64,000 bases of DNA, taken from positions 94,221,945 to 94,285,944 of the forward strand of contig CM056376.1 in the NCBI GenBank assembly GCA_029718625.1, in the 5' to 3' direction. The stretch is from Synaphobranchus kaupii. Its lineage: Eukaryota > Chordata > Actinopteri > Anguilliformes > Synaphobranchidae. Below are positions 47,649 through 61,240 of the stretch, piece by piece; the first letter of the stretch is position 1; each line of letters opens with the position of its first letter. The notes beneath the pieces are model-generated. The model was not told the origin of the DNA, searched no databases, and saw only the letters and a list, made by a program, of their open reading frames with translations. The translations under genes were made by a program, and so were the position numbers.

Positions 47649-48100
47649 TTTGAATAAATATGTGGATATTTTGAAGAAAGACGATCACACAGGTGCACAG
47701 AGAGACAGGCAAGACCTTCAGGAGCTGCGAAACGAGAAGCGAGATGCAGACGTTCCTCAGCCCGAGAACGGCGGTCGCGCCGCCGCCTAAAATCTGCACG
47801 GTGCCGCCCGCTTCGATTTCTCCAGAACGTCTGACTCAAACTGGTTCGTGGAGGGACGCGCGCGGAAGGGAGACGGGCATGCAAGGCTCGGTCTCCAAAC
47901 CCTCCCATCTGAGCGCGAGCGAAGTGTGAGGATGCCGCGACGAGGCGCCGCGTTCACAGGGGAGGAAAAACAACGGCGTGCGAAATTCATATTTGGTGTT
48001 AAATTCCTCCACAAATGTGGCCCATCTGTTCCTCTGCTGCGAATAAAAAGCCATCGCTCCATTTTCCCCCCCCCTTCTGCTTAGACCTCAGTATGTGCCA
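47649..48100 (-). other. Candidate CpG-rich non-coding first exon and promoter of slc45a3
   Basis: This segment is markedly richer in CG dinucleotides than its neighbours. On the minus strand it ends at an excellent splice donor, CAAA|GTAAGTGA (47648). Open frames here contain no known domain. A CpG-island, TATA-less first exon feeding the acceptor near 45.37 kb would give slc45a3 the same non-coding first exon as its human orthologue. Entirely inferred; another gene's promoter is possible. Confidence 0.3.
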
Positions 48101-51100
48101 CGCAGAACATAGGCCTGCGCTCGGCCCCTCTGGCCATCTGCGGTAACCAGCGCGACAGGTGGAATGTCACGTTGGCGGTCTCCAGGACGGGGGGGAAGAG
48201 GGTCGTGCGCACGTTAGTGTCACTGGGAAGAGGGGTGGAGACCCTTTTTTTTTTTTTTTTTCTCCCCCAAAAATTTTACGGAAGAGCTTCAGTTCCGGTC
48301 AGAGGCAGATGAAACGCTCGCTGGCCTTCGCGCTGAGCCCGCAGAGCTGGCGAGGACTCAAGGCCACCGCCACAACCTCTGTTATGACTCAACGCCGTGG
48401 GCGATGCCGGCGAAGCAGTGCAAGGCGCCAGCACAATGCAGCAGACTCCCGGAACCAGCTGGAGCCTGGGACGGGGGGGGGGGTGCTTCACACCCGTCAA
48501 ATCCCATTCCCCATAGCCGGAGAAGTCCTGAACAGAGCCCATCAGGGGACCCACACATTCCCCCGCTGCGTGCCCACGTCCACTCAGCCCAAAACCACCC
48601 ACGCCCCCCCCCCACCCCACCACTCCAAGGTCAGCAGCTGCACTGACCTGCATTGTCAGAGGACTTTTCAAATATCTGCCCATGGCTGGCAACCAACTGT
48701 TTCATTGAATCACAAGGGGGTTGCCAGCCCCCCTCATTCCCGCTCGTCTCTCTCTCCTTAACCCCCCACTCCATCGCTCCCCTTCGCTGTCATTCCGGGC
48801 GCAAGTATTTTCTCATTTTTCTGCAGTTGTAGTTTGGATCCAAGCTCATGACGGCACAATCCAAAAGGTTTCGAGGCCAGAGCCGGCAGTTGCATTCACT
48901 TAAAGCCGGGAGGGAGGCTACTGTGGAGAATTTATCAGCAGCCTAAGCAAACCCCTGAATTATGTGCCAAATAAAATCCATATGTGTTTATTTTAAAGCT
49001 GAAAGAATAACATTAACATGGTACGGCGCGGACCGCTAGATGAATGTCTTGCATGAGGGCATGTAACCACCCACTCACAACAATTCCAAACTAGTTTAAT
49101 GACTCTCCGTTCTCCGCAATTTATTCCAGTCATGTCCATCGATCTGCTTTCCATAACCTCCGTCGTTCCGAGTCAGGGGTCTATCCGGCCTTGTGAGAAT
49201 AATCAGAGATGTGAACTGTGTCTGTGGAGAAGGGACTGGGGGTGGGCTGTTTCGGGGGTGGGGGGGGGGGGGGGTGGTTGCTATGGCAGTTCTGATCTTC
49301 TTCTGCCCATTACCCCATTCAGCCGAGGCCCCCAAATCTTCTTTAATGGGCCTGACGGGTATTGCCATACAAAACAGGCTTTGTGAGCGTCACACCAGTG
49401 TAAGTAACTTGATATACTGGGGAATAAAGCTCTCTCAATAACATTTTTATTAATGCAGGGTCAGACCCTGCAAAAACCAACTGGAGAGTCTTGTCTGAGT
49501 GGGGAGTAGGAAGGTGGGGGGATGGAGAGGTGGGGGTTGGTGGGGGGTACTGCTTAAAGGAGATGTAAGAACCACAAGCGTAGCGTCTGTGTCCAATTCA
49601 GGAGCCTGAAGCTAAGGCACTGGAGCTTTCCTTATGGCTCCAGCTCAAGGGCTGCTGCACACAAGCTCTCGCCTCCAGCTCTCCTTAGGGGACTGCTGTC
49701 CAAGCTTTGCTTCAAACCACCAGCCACAAAATCAAAAATCCTAATGGATTCTAGTTGGGGGGGGGGGGGGGGGGGGGGGGGGGTCCTGTCGTTAGGATCT
49801 CCTTTGCCCGCTAAGTCACTCGAATTTCTGAACGTGGATCACATGAGCGTAGCTTAATCTCCACCCGCCCATGCTCCGCCCTTATCCTCGACCCTGCCTT
49901 TTCATCTGCCAATCACGTGATTGACAGCTGATGACACTCCCCCAATACTCCAGGAGAGATATAATATATGGAAAGACCCAGTGAAAGGGTAACCGTTTTA
50001 ATGACCGATTCATTGAATTGTGATTCCTGGTGCACGGCAGAAGACCCCCAGCCTACTGCCATTGGCCCATCATGTGAATTATGATTGCTGGATTTTCCAA
50101 TTATATCTACACAATGCTTACGTCAGTGAATGACGTGATTCAATTTAGACATGAGCAAAATGAAGGCAATTTGTTTATTTACTAAGAACCGCAGAAGTCT
50201 CTGATTTCCGGTTTATTCTGTATTACTCATCCACGACACATCCAGAGATAATGTTTTACTCATCCACGGCACATCCAGAGATAATTCCATCGGTTTGATT
50301 TTAAAATTGTATATCAGGCTCTCAAGAGTGCATGTGATTTGGCTATCTGAAAGTCAAACGGGTTAAAGGGATATAAACGGGTTAAAGGGAGAGGAATGCA
50401 GTCCTCTGAGGCATCCCAACTCACCCAAAAAGTAAAATGAACCCAGTAACAGATCTGTAAGCTGAATGTTATCACCATGCCCACACACATAGCGCTACAA
50501 TGACCCACTATCGAGGCCAGTTTATGCGCGGCTTCCCGACTTCTACTGCTAAATAAACACCTCTTTGAAAAGCAGCCCCGCACACAGCAGTCAATAAAAG
50601 ATGAAAACTAACTGTTCTGTGCATGTGATCAGACAGCCTCCCCAGGCGTCAGTCCGGCAGTTACTTCAATCAACAAATTAAGAATCCTGGTGGCCACAGC
50701 TCGCCAGGACAGATCAACCCAGTAATAGCAAGCGAGCAGTGGTAACTAGAGATTGACTGTGCAGCTAGTCACAGTTGACCACAACCAAGCAGTCACTCTA
50801 AGGGAGTTACACAGAGCTAAGGTAGAGTAAGTGGGTCATTTTACTCCACAGCTAAGAGTGAGTGAGTGATACTGAGGGGTAGTGTGAGAAAGAAGCTCAC
50901 TGGAGCTGACCGGAAGTAATTTGACAGTGCGAGCAATCATACACACGGTGTTGTGCCACGTATATCTCCGTGACACATTTAATCCAAGGACACTCCACTT
51001 GCACAGCCACACAGAATTCCAGCGTGGCTAGCAGGTCACAGGCTTTCAGGATTTGTGGGAAAAATTTGAGAGGTAGGCCAAACTGCCATTAAGGGCAATG

Positions 51101-51436
51101 AGCGAGAAAATGTAAAAAATAAAATAAAATAAAATAAAATAAAAATCTGTTAAATGTTACTCACTCCCTCCAGCAGGGCAGTAGCATTTCTGAGCTCCTT
51201 TCACATCACTGCTCTGTCAGCAGATGTGTGTAGAGAGAGCACACTGCCATGAACCCATGGCCTCCTGGCTCACAGAGTACATGCTCTCCTGTCTCTGAGA
51301 GATTTCCCACAAGCCCTTTAGACCCCTGTGCCACTGGAAACCCCCCGGGTCCTTCACGTCTACATGCACTAGTGTTCCTCCCTTTCCCCAATATCCTCTC
51401 CATCTCCTTCACTCTTTTCTTTCAAAATCCTCTACC
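48101..51436. other. No gene recognised; homopolymer-rich
   Basis: Open frames here lack family motifs. The stretch includes a T17-18 run near 48,243, G runs near 48,472 and 49,259, a 27-base poly(G) at 49,757, and a (TAAAA)n microsatellite at 51,116-51,148. A short near-exact direct repeat (actcatccacgRcacatccagagataat) occurs at about 50,225 and 50,256. Confidence 0.4.
49757..49783. repeat. 27-base poly(G) tract
   Basis: Uninterrupted G run, capable of forming a quadruplex in single strands; its length in the assembly may be inaccurate. Confidence 0.95.
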
Positions 51437-52095
51437 TTAAAGGGATAGTTCAGAATTTTGGACATAATGTCTCAACTACGACTTACCCATGATGTAGTTG
51501 ATTGATGGAAACCATTTTCAGCTAATTCCATGCTGTCCCTTCTTTTGGACATACACACGTTGCTAATGCTAGCGCAACTCTATTGCAACCGGTAGCATCC
51601 ACTACCAAACGCACTTAAACACTCCACAGTGCACCCAAAGCAAATAAAATACGACGACAGTCTATCGGGGTTATTTTGAGTGTTTATACCATCATTTTTG
51701 AAGTCAAACTATCGTTGAATCCTTTACTTTGTGCTGACCTAATATTCTCTGTGGAAGTACGGCGGCGGAGCGAACGTGGCCATTGCAACTTGTTACTCTT
51801 CTTTGTTGTTGTAGTCGACCAGTGCCGGCACTACATTCGTAGGTAACGTAAAGTATCGCTCCCCCGATAGACTGTCGTCATATTTTATTTGCTTTGGGTG
51901 CACTGTGGAGTGTTTAAGTGTGTTTGGTAGTGGATGCTACCGGTTGTCATAGAGTTGCGCTAGCATTAGCAACGTGTGTATGTCCAAAAGAACGGACAGC
52001 ATGGAATTAGCTGAAAATGGTTTCCATCAACAAACTACATCATGGGTAAGCCGTAATTGAGACATTATGTCCAAAATTCCAAACTATCCCTTTAA
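51437..52095. mobile_element. Foldback MITE with TTAA target duplication
   Basis: The element starts TTAAAGGGATAGTTCAGAAT and ends with its inverse, CCAAACTATCCCTTTAA. Inverted arms run about 235 bases (51,437-51,671 and 51,860-52,095) with roughly a dozen mismatches and small gaps, around an unpaired centre of about 190 bases. Both ends fall on TTAA, the target site used by piggyBac and Kolobok-type transposases. No coding sequence is present, so it is non-autonomous. Which of the two superfamilies mobilised it cannot be decided here. Confidence 0.9.
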
Positions 52096-52332
52096 TCACC
52101 CTTTCATTCCCTCTATCTACCTCTCTCTGCCTTTCTCTACACCTCCCCACCCCTCTCTCCCCCCCTGTCCTTGGTCATGGGAAAACTCCAGCTCATAGGG
52201 GGCTCCTCCTCTCCAAAATGTTGCTGGTTTTGGTTCCCCTCCACACACAGGGCAACAGACAGAAAGCGTCTCTCAAACAAAGGGTGAATTCATATCAGTT
52301 GCAGCCTCAGAGCAGAGCCAAGATCTCCCTCT

Positions 52333-52612
52333 GCCAATACATAACCCCTCCCATTCAAAACAGTAACCCCTCCCTCTATCAATACATAACCCCCTCCCTT
52401 TCAGAACAGTAACCCCTCCCTCTGTCAATACATTACCCCTCCCATTCAAAACAGTAACCCCTCCCTCTATCAATACATTACCCCTCCCTTTCAGAACAGT
52501 AACCCCTCCCTCTGTCAATACATTACCCCTCCCATTCAAAACAGTAACCCCTCCCTCTATCAATACATAACCCCCTCCCTTTCAGAACAGTAACCCCTCC
52601 CTCTGTCAATAC
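52333..52612. repeat. 45/46-bp dimeric minisatellite
   Basis: Two related units alternate: CAATACATAACCCCTCCCAT then tcaaaacagtaacccctccctctat (45 bp), and a partner with CCCTCCCTTTCAGAACAG ending ctctgt (45-46 bp). This gives a dimer period of about 91 bp and six units. A seventh, broken unit follows at 52,613-52,650. Confidence 0.95.
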
Positions 52613-52650
52613 TCAATACAATACCCCTCCCACTCTAATTTGTTAGCCCT

Positions 52651-55600
52651 CCCCATAAGAACAGTTTGCTCCCTTCCAATCTACTACCCCGCCACAAAAC
52701 TGTTTGTTCACTAACCCAGTATCACATTTAACTGCCCATCAGGAGCAAAGCTTTCTGTCCCTCTCCCACCCAGTCTAGCCCCCTTACTTTCTTACCTAGT
52801 CTTACTCTCCTGCATGCACACACGGCTGATGTTGCTTTAACACAGGGACGATTATAATTTGATACTGAGCGGAAAAGTGTCTCCAGAGCCCTGTATTTTG
52901 TCTGAAAGGGCACATTAATACAAACACAGAGTACAGCTCAAGGTTGCCCAAGTCTCTCTGCAAGTCAACTGTCAACCACAGAGGAAGCCCATAGCATGAG
53001 AAAAAGGTCTATTAGGCTGCATAAAATCCAAGTTGCACAAATTGTGAACAACCTCATAGAACAAAACTACATGTAGTGGTGTATGACCTTTTTTTAGAGC
53101 TAGTGTCAATATCTGTCCTCTCCATTTTAGAAAAATCCCAGAATCCTTTGCTTCAGAGCTGTCACACCTCGATCTACAACACATCCCGCAAGTCCAGTAT
53201 GCGCAACAGTACAGGATATTCCTTACCACAAAGTCAGGCCTGCAACTTAGCTCACGGATGGCATGGAAAAAAGTTTTATATATAGCCACTGAATTTAGCT
53301 TGTTCAACTTAGCATATTACACAGAATAGAATCAAACAATCAAGACTTGGTGTAAACAATGTGTGTTTCTTGCTGTGTAAGATTAGTGCATTTAAAATGT
53401 TTAAATGCTTTTTCATGGATAGTTGAAGCCACTCCTGGCCAGAGAACAGTCAGATTTTTTGTTGTGTCACATGAGGATTTGGAGTGTTCCACGAACTTCA
53501 GTACGACAAGCCAAGCTGTAGTGAGCTGCAACAGATCCTCTTGTGCTTGGATAACCATAAGGGCACAAACAAGCACAACATAAAACAGACCAACGACCTG
53601 TACTGTGCCTGGCAAGGCAAAGCCTCGTAAAAGTTTTCAAAGTTGCCTGTGTTACGGATGAATTGGAGGGGGGCATTCATCACTTGTGAGTCCCAACAGT
53701 ACATTAACCTTTAAACAAATATGAGCTTCTTTTGTTTAAGACATACCAATTACTTTATCAGTTATAACACCAACCATTCGCAGCCCCACGATGGCATCAT
53801 TCCGTTCTTTATTCCGAAAGAGCGTTTAGCTGCAGTGAAATCATGGCGGGTTACTGAGAGGAATATAAGGATTTCAGCCACTCAATGGCAGTAAAGAAAC
53901 TATCATTAAAAAAGTATTTAAATGCCTGAAAATGAAATGAAAGACAGCTGCTGGCCTCACAAAAACAAAACTCGAGAGTATCTCGTGAGCGATTTCCATG
54001 GCAGAATACAAACTCACAGGGTAGCCAGACTAGCCACAGAGTTAAAAAACAGAAAGAAAGACAGGAAAGAAAAAAAAACAGGCATTTCAATGACTAATGC
54101 TCAGTCAGAAATTACGAGGGCAGCACTATAGAGAGTCTGACGAAGTTGCTCTGAAGGTGACCATTCATTCCAAACTGGGTGTGCAGAAAGGAATCTGCAC
54201 TTTCGCCAAAATGGCCAGCTGAGCACCGCTGGGCCCTCCATTAGGTCTTTTGGAGGGGGGTGATATTACACACTGCCGATTCTCATGGGTCAACTTTAAC
54301 GCTGGGGGTTGTGACCAGGCGCCTCCACGTCCTGACCAATGAGAGGCCGGACCCAAGCAAAAACCCCGGGCCAAGTGGAGAGCTCCACAGTTCCTTCTCT
54401 GCGGTGGGAATCTGACTGCCGCCCCAGGGTCGGATGATTAACACCTCGGTCGCGAATGCTACACAAACCAGATGGCAAAAAGGGAGGAGTGCTCGCCTCG
54501 GGACTGTATACACACATACTAAAACACACACAAACACACACACACATACAGACCGACAGGAGGCATCTCACTTTCTGTCAATATTGGGAGGAAAAAAATA
54601 AATAAAAACTGCATGACTGCCACATATTTCTCCATTAGAAATTCTTTCGTACGCTTTCAGTTCCCTTTATTCTAGCTTGGGGAACAACGCTGACTCTTGA
54701 AAGTGGGATTCTTGTGATGATCCAATCTGTTGGCAGGGAGATTGCGAAACACGCTCAAACACAAGTCCATAATAAAATGTTTTATCACAACAGCTCCCAT
54801 GGCAGCGCTGGCTCCAAAGCATACCAGGAGGGCCAAAACCTAGCCACGCATATAGATCCAAGCAGCAAAGCTGTGACTTTTGCCATGATACCGGCGCACC
54901 TTCCATGTAAGCAGCTATAAGTGCTTTAGAAAATGATAAGCGAGTCAAATCAAACCTGGTCATTCCGCCACTGGCAGGGTGCTGCTTAGCACAATACCTT
55001 CCTGCCAATGCAGCACACCCATAAACCACAGGCAAAAAAAAAAAAAAGATTACATTTGTAAGAAATTGCATTTGCCTGATTTTTGGGTTTCCTAAGGAAC
55101 CTGGAATAGCTCATTGGTTAGTTATTAATCTCACATACAACCACCAGGGTTTAATGGGGTACTTGGGGTGTGTGAGTGATCTGTGTGTGTGTGTGTGTGT
55201 GTGTGTGTTGGGGGGGGGGGGGGGGGGGCACAGAACACAAGCCGTGTGACACAACAGCATAATGACACCCCAGCCACCAAGTGGAAAATTCCATGGCATA
55301 TGAGGAACGTGTGGAAAAGGAAAAACGTCATGAGTGTGTGCGGACTGCACCTTTTCCATTTCAGCATGGTTCCCGTCTCGTATTGGGCAAAGAGGCCAGA
55401 ATAAATCTGTCTCTGCCTCCCACTCTTTCTGTTCCCTCTCCCTCTCTCCCTCGTTCATTTTCCAATCGTCTCAGTGACTCAGCCTCAGGACTCACAAGCA
55501 GGGAGGGTTCTCTGTACAACAGAATTCCAAGCAGGAGAAAATACAGGAGCTTTCCGTTTACCTGTAACAGGAAAGGCTGTGCATTTTTGCGCAAGCACAT

Positions 55601-58600
55601 TTGCAAATGTGTTGGTGGGGATGTGCGAGTGTATTTTCACACACATGTACATGTACCTGTGTTAATTGCCATATGAGCGCTTGCGGGTATGTGTGTGCCC
55701 GTGCGCATTTGCATGAGTGTGTGCATGTGTGTCTGTGTATATAAGGTACGCAAGGTGTGGAAGCAGGTCTGCGATTCCCATATGTTGGCTGATGCAATAA
55801 GGTTGATCACAAAGTCAACCAGACAGGATGAAACACTACCAAGAAACAACAGTCCAGCTCCAACAGCTTCAAAGCTGTCATATGTGTGGACTTAAAGCAC
55901 GGACTTGGTCCTTTCAGAGAGCGTACGCTTCTCGGATATCAAAGGCCCTGTTCCCTCAAACACTGAATGTGCATCCCTTTCAGACACATGAAAGAAAACC
56001 CTCGGTTCTCAACATCTCTCATGTTTTCCACTGTTTCACTGACGTGAACAGCCTGATGAAACAGCAAACAGCATAAACTATTTATGCCTTTAGACTTCAG
56101 TCTTGTGCTTCCTGTGCTCTCTCTCTCTCTGTTTATTTAGCTATGGACTTTACTGTTGTGTTTGAAGGCTTTTTTCCTTTACCAAAGTTGGGTCTTGTGT
56201 GTATTACAAACATCTGGTCCAGCCCTTATCTCCCTGGGAAAATGTCTGAGAATGAAGTTATCCTAGCTCCAGGGCTGCGATCCCTAGTGCACCGTGTGGC
56301 CACTTGCTCATTAATGGAGAATTAGCAGGAGCAGAGCGACAGGCCCAGAGGTCTCAAAAAAAAAAAAACCCAGGTGCTGTAGACCACCTCAAGACCTGTT
56401 CACTGCCTTCAGCGAGACGCCTGCATGAAAGCACCGCAGCCAAGTGTGAGCAACTAAGCAAAACCTTAAAATCTGATGTCAGTCAGAGGCGTCCTCGGTC
56501 TGAAGGGGACTGGGGTGCAGGGAGTAAACTGTGGGTTAATTTCAACCCCGAATGTACAGTATAATGATGTCAATGACACTCATTAAAGTGTAAGGAAGAG
56601 GGACTCAACCAAACGCACCCTCTGCGGATGAAACGGGTGAAGTTAGGTCAGGACTGAGCTTGCTGACAGTGCGCCCACTCCTGCTGTAGACGTGTTCGCT
56701 CAATACCCATCAGGCAAGGCCAACAGGACTGGGGAGGCATCGGAGCTGATCAGGGTCCGGGTAAATTCCATTTGAATTCAGTCAATTCTACAAAGTAATT
56801 CAAAGTCAATGCACAAAAACAAAAATGGCCATCATGGAGTTTCAATGGAGGTTTTTTCAACTGAATCAAATTAACTCACTGAAATTGAATTTCAATTCAC
56901 TGACTGAACTTGAATGGAATCGACTCCAACCCTCGTGCGGACATCAAGTTGGGCTTTTCTGTTTTCCTCCAGACATTCACCCAATCCAATTACACAGCTG
57001 GATGTTTACGGGGGCAGCCAGAGGAACAATAGGCACCTCGCTAAACTGGAACGGCAGCGGTGGCCCCTGCTGCAGCTCAGCTGTGGCTTTGGGTCCATTT
57101 TCTTACCCATCAGGCCGCACCACGGCCCCCGTCAGGCCGATAAAAACAGGCTGGCGTAGCGCAGTCTTCAAAAGGCCACAACCGCACAGCGGTGACGCCA
57201 CGCCCGGAGCCAGGACTCGCTGTTCCGAGGCCGCAGGCACGCCCCAGCTTCAAGGCGGCACAGCTCTCTCTGCGGTGAGCGGCCTAACAAGTCTAACGGC
57301 TATTGTTTCTGTCAGAGGGGGGATAGTTTTTCAGTAAAGCCACTGTACACCATGGCGGTAGAGCTGCCTGATCTGCCCCTGGGGGGACACTATGGGGAGG
57401 TTCGAGTGTACAAATGCATAATGAGTTGATTGGCTGAAACAGGACTCTTTAGAATAGTGTGTGGTCTTTTCATTAGTTTGACTGTCCAAAGTGTATTCCA
57501 AGTAACAACAATGAGTAACAGCAATCAAATCCCACCTTTTTGTTTAAATTCAAACCCCCCTCTTCCAAAGTTTTTACAAAACTTCAGCTTTAACTTCAGA
57601 GTAAATGACAACTCCCCTAAGAGAAATTCCACTCGCCTGTACATTACAGAAAAAACAACACACATACCAATATCAATACCGGTGCTAAAAGCATAGAAAA
57701 CCATGAATAAAACCATGTGAGTTAACACAGGCTTCTGAACACTGATTCAATAAATTGTTGTGGTTAAATATTCTTTCTTATGCCTACTTTTACAGCCATT
57801 TTACGATTTACATAACAAAAATCCATAGAAGAAATTCAAAAGAGATGCTGAGACATGGGCACGGGTGTGGCATTTTAAAGTGGAGAGGCCGCTGCCTTAA
57901 TTACTGATCCAGTCTGTAATAAAGGCCTGGTTCTTTCTTCCCTGCCTAACTTGATGCAAGGATTTAGTGGTTTGGACTTTGATTTTGAACACCGCCTGTG
58001 AACACTTTTATGTTTCTCAGCTATGGTGGAAAGCCAAAAAATAAAAATAAAAATAAAAACAAAGAAACAAAAAACTGTTATTCATTCCATCCTGCCCCTG
58101 TGGTACTGTAAGGGACAGCAGAACGCATTACACTGAAATACAGATTACTTCACTTCTCTAACAGGTGTTGTGATATTTTTAGTTAGCCATCCAGTGTTCA
58201 GTGAGGTATTCTTCCAATCCCCAAATCCAACAACAGCTTAGCTTGTTCAAGTCCCCTCCAAACAAATGATCTCATTATTTTCACTGCGATTAAGCCTTGG
58301 GTGATATCCAAAAATAACAATTAAGACTGGAGGCCAAGCCTATCCGTTTGGCACCACAGCTTCGTGCCAACCACAAAAGGGAGTCAAAGTTCATTCCTAT
58401 GACAGCAGAGCAAAGGCGCTCGGTCACTTACAAACAGCTGTAACCCACATGGACAAGGAGGGGGGGGGGGGGGGATCTGGGGAAGCTTCGGAGTGGAAAC
58501 ACACTTGAATAAAGCAGGGGAGTCTCTAAGTGTGATTAAAAATAAAGAAATCCATGACCGGCTTAAGTAACTGGCTGGGAAGTTCTTATCCCACTTCCTG

Positions 58601-60392
58601 CAGTATTAATGGAGCACAGTGCAGCTGCTTTCGACAGGGGCATTCGGGGTGAGCACCATTTCACAAGGGCACAGCAGATGTGCCCACGAAAGGGATCAGA
58701 GCCTATGAACCTCTCTACACCCAGACTCTGGCGAACAGTTACCGCCCCGAGGTACTCAAGCACTAACTTCAAGCCAGACCAGCCACGTCCATGGTGTGGA
58801 GGGATGTTCATGTTTCTCAGATACACATTTGGAGTCTTCAACAATCGAGCTCTCCCCACCCTCCCTCCAAACTATTCATCTGACATTTTGTTTCCAAGGC
58901 TGCATTAAACAAAGAGGCTAATTTCAATGTCACCTCTACTCCGGTAATCACTCATTCTCCCATTGTCATGATCCTCTTATCGTATAAAGATGAGAGCCTT
59001 GACAGCAAAATGGCATCTTCCGGAATACAAAGATGGGTGATTCCAGTCAGATAATTGCGTTTCATTAGATGTTAATCTGGGTATATACAGGCTAAATTTA
59101 CCAAATAAATCTATAGTTGGAGGCATTTACACCGAGCACAGCTCTCTCTATGCCAATAGTTATTTGTTAATAATCCCGACTGATTCAGTCCCGCTGCACG
59201 TATGTTTTTTCCAATTCTAAGAAGCAGCGAGGCCTTTCTATTTCAGGCACAGTAAACAATCGCTTCACCAGGTCCGATCCCAGCCACAGAAGTGCTTGCA
59301 TACATACAAAACTGATGACAGAGAGGAGAATTGGTGCACATGATCAGAATGTTCAGATCAGCTTGTGTCCTGCACCCAGACACAATGTCTCCAGTTTCCC
59401 CCCTCTGTGTTTGAAAAAGCACACTGAAGTGGCTCTCACAGTTGGAAAGAGCCCATTGTATAGTGAGAGTCATGACCATGGTGACAATAAAAGTCCCTCT
59501 GTGTAGAACGAGAGCTGTTTAACCTTTTCATCCTCTACATAAGTACTGCGGTTGAATCTTTACAAGTTTTGACCACAGTAAAGGACCCAGATATCCCAAC
59601 ATGGAAAAAATTAAACACCATCTTTTTACACTACATTATCTGGCAACCTCAGTTTACAAACTGAGAGCAATGGAAAAAAATATATAATTACTCAATTAGA
59701 ATTACAGTTTTGTTTTTTTTCAGTTTAGTGCAGAACTCCACTTTTATCTATAAAAAAAAAACCTTAACCGATGGACTAGCCGGCCCATACACATCTGGCA
59801 TTAGTTGGTGCTATTTTTTGTCATGCAACATGCAATTATGATTGGTAGTTTGTGATTATATGACAGTAAGAACGGGTCGGTCAAACTAAATTTTGGAAAT
59901 AAATCGAAATATCTGCCAGTCCTCTGAAAAGTTTCAAATCAGACAGCATGAGCAACAGTCTGTTCAGTGGTTTGACTGACAGTAATTCTATTCCAAATGA
60001 ATCTACTCCCACTCCACACGTTTGGTTCTAGTATTACCATGAACTGACATTTTCATTTATTCTGGATTAATTTCTACTCAGTACTTCTATCAGACCTCTC
60101 AAATACCCTCAGATGTTCGGCTGAAATGTATTACCAAATATAATACATTAACCTGGAGCATCAAAGAATATCTTTGTGAAAATATCTTATGGACTTCAGC
60201 AATTGTGAAAACAATTGGGAGGAATGTCTGTATAAATTATATTTAAATTCATAGTCTGGGTAAAATATTAAATTAAACGTATATTAGAATGAAAACAAAA
60301 CTGAGCAATAAGTCATGGAAAAGCTCAGTGTTCTCTTAATAAATATATGTGCGGTTGGAAGGGCACCAAAGATAAATATAGTGCGTGTGGAA
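52651..60392. other. Long gene-less interval
   Basis: I see no exon with recognisable protein motifs on either strand and no RNA gene. The stretch contains simple repeats (CA runs near 54,525-54,545; GT then G19 at 55,185-55,228; GT-rich at 55,685-55,740; G run near 58,459) and otherwise unremarkable sequence. Conserved regulatory elements for the neighbouring genes could lie here but cannot be recognised without comparison. Confidence 0.4.
55185..55228. repeat. (TG)n followed by 19-base poly(G)
   Basis: A GT run passes directly into an uninterrupted run of 19 G. Confidence 0.95.
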
Positions 60393-60474
60393 CAGTAGGC
60401 TACGTTAAAACCTCTTGTCCTCGGTTCCCTTAAAAGTGAGTTGCAATCAGGGGAAAATTGCAACAAGTGGGCAC
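60393..60474 (+). repeat. Left arm of an 82-bp inverted repeat pair
   Basis: The arm begins cagtaggctacgttaaaacc and ends caacaagtgggcac. It matches the inverse of 61939-62020 with two mismatches. The pair encloses about 1.46 kb without coding motifs. Confidence 0.9.
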
Positions 60475-61240
60475 TTAAAAAGAATAGCACTTCGCATAAT
60501 GTAATCCAAATTCACTGTAGCCACGTTACGCATTTACTGCAGTGCATGGTAGCCTAAATTGTTGTCATCATCACTGCAAACAACGAGTGCGCTCATCCTG
60601 TTCAAAAGCTACAGCCGTGAATTTCAATGCCTGACTCATAAACGTTTATTCTCAATTTCCCCATCACAGCACAGTGCCAATGTATGAGGTTAAAAACGAA
60701 ATCTCACACAACACTCAAAATACTTCGCTCACCTCCTCCCCCACACACGTTGTGTCAAAACAGCAGGGGTCTTGCCAACAGCGCCAAGCTTTTTCAGAAA
60801 AAAAGATTAAACACTTTCGTAGAAAAATTATATTGATGACCACGCTAAGCGATGGGCAAATGCTACACTACCATCGTGGCACACGAAACCTCCGCGATTT
60901 AAAGAAAGCCAAATAACCACAGAGAAAAGTTTAACTTCTACTAAATAGCGTAGGCTACCCCCAGGTAAATGAATACGCAACGAGCAAGCGCGTAGGCTAG
61001 ACAGTGCTTCAAATCCGATACAAATCTTTTACATGAATCATAAAATCGCTTACCACAGCCTAAAAGGTTTTTGTTTTGACCACTCTAGCAAAGAGAGAAA
61101 AACAACGGTGTACTTTCAAAAGCCAACACATACAGTATGCGCATGTTGCAGGAAGCGGAAGTTATTACAGAGATAGGCTACAATGAGCAACTTTCATTTG
61201 TTGTTTTCCAGATCTGTTGATCGGTTAAAAAAAAATCTTC

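Noticed and set aside
47787..48062. 91-residue minus-strand frame in the CpG-rich block
   Set aside because: Arginine-rich composition typical of translated CpG islands, with no domain. More likely non-coding exon or promoter DNA.
48159..48761. 200-residue plus-strand frame
   Set aside because: Runs through a long T tract and proline/histidine-rich low-complexity sequence, and no family motif is visible.
56825..57337. 170-residue plus-strand frame
   Set aside because: No conserved motif, no splice or promoter context, and composition is like that of surrounding non-coding DNA.
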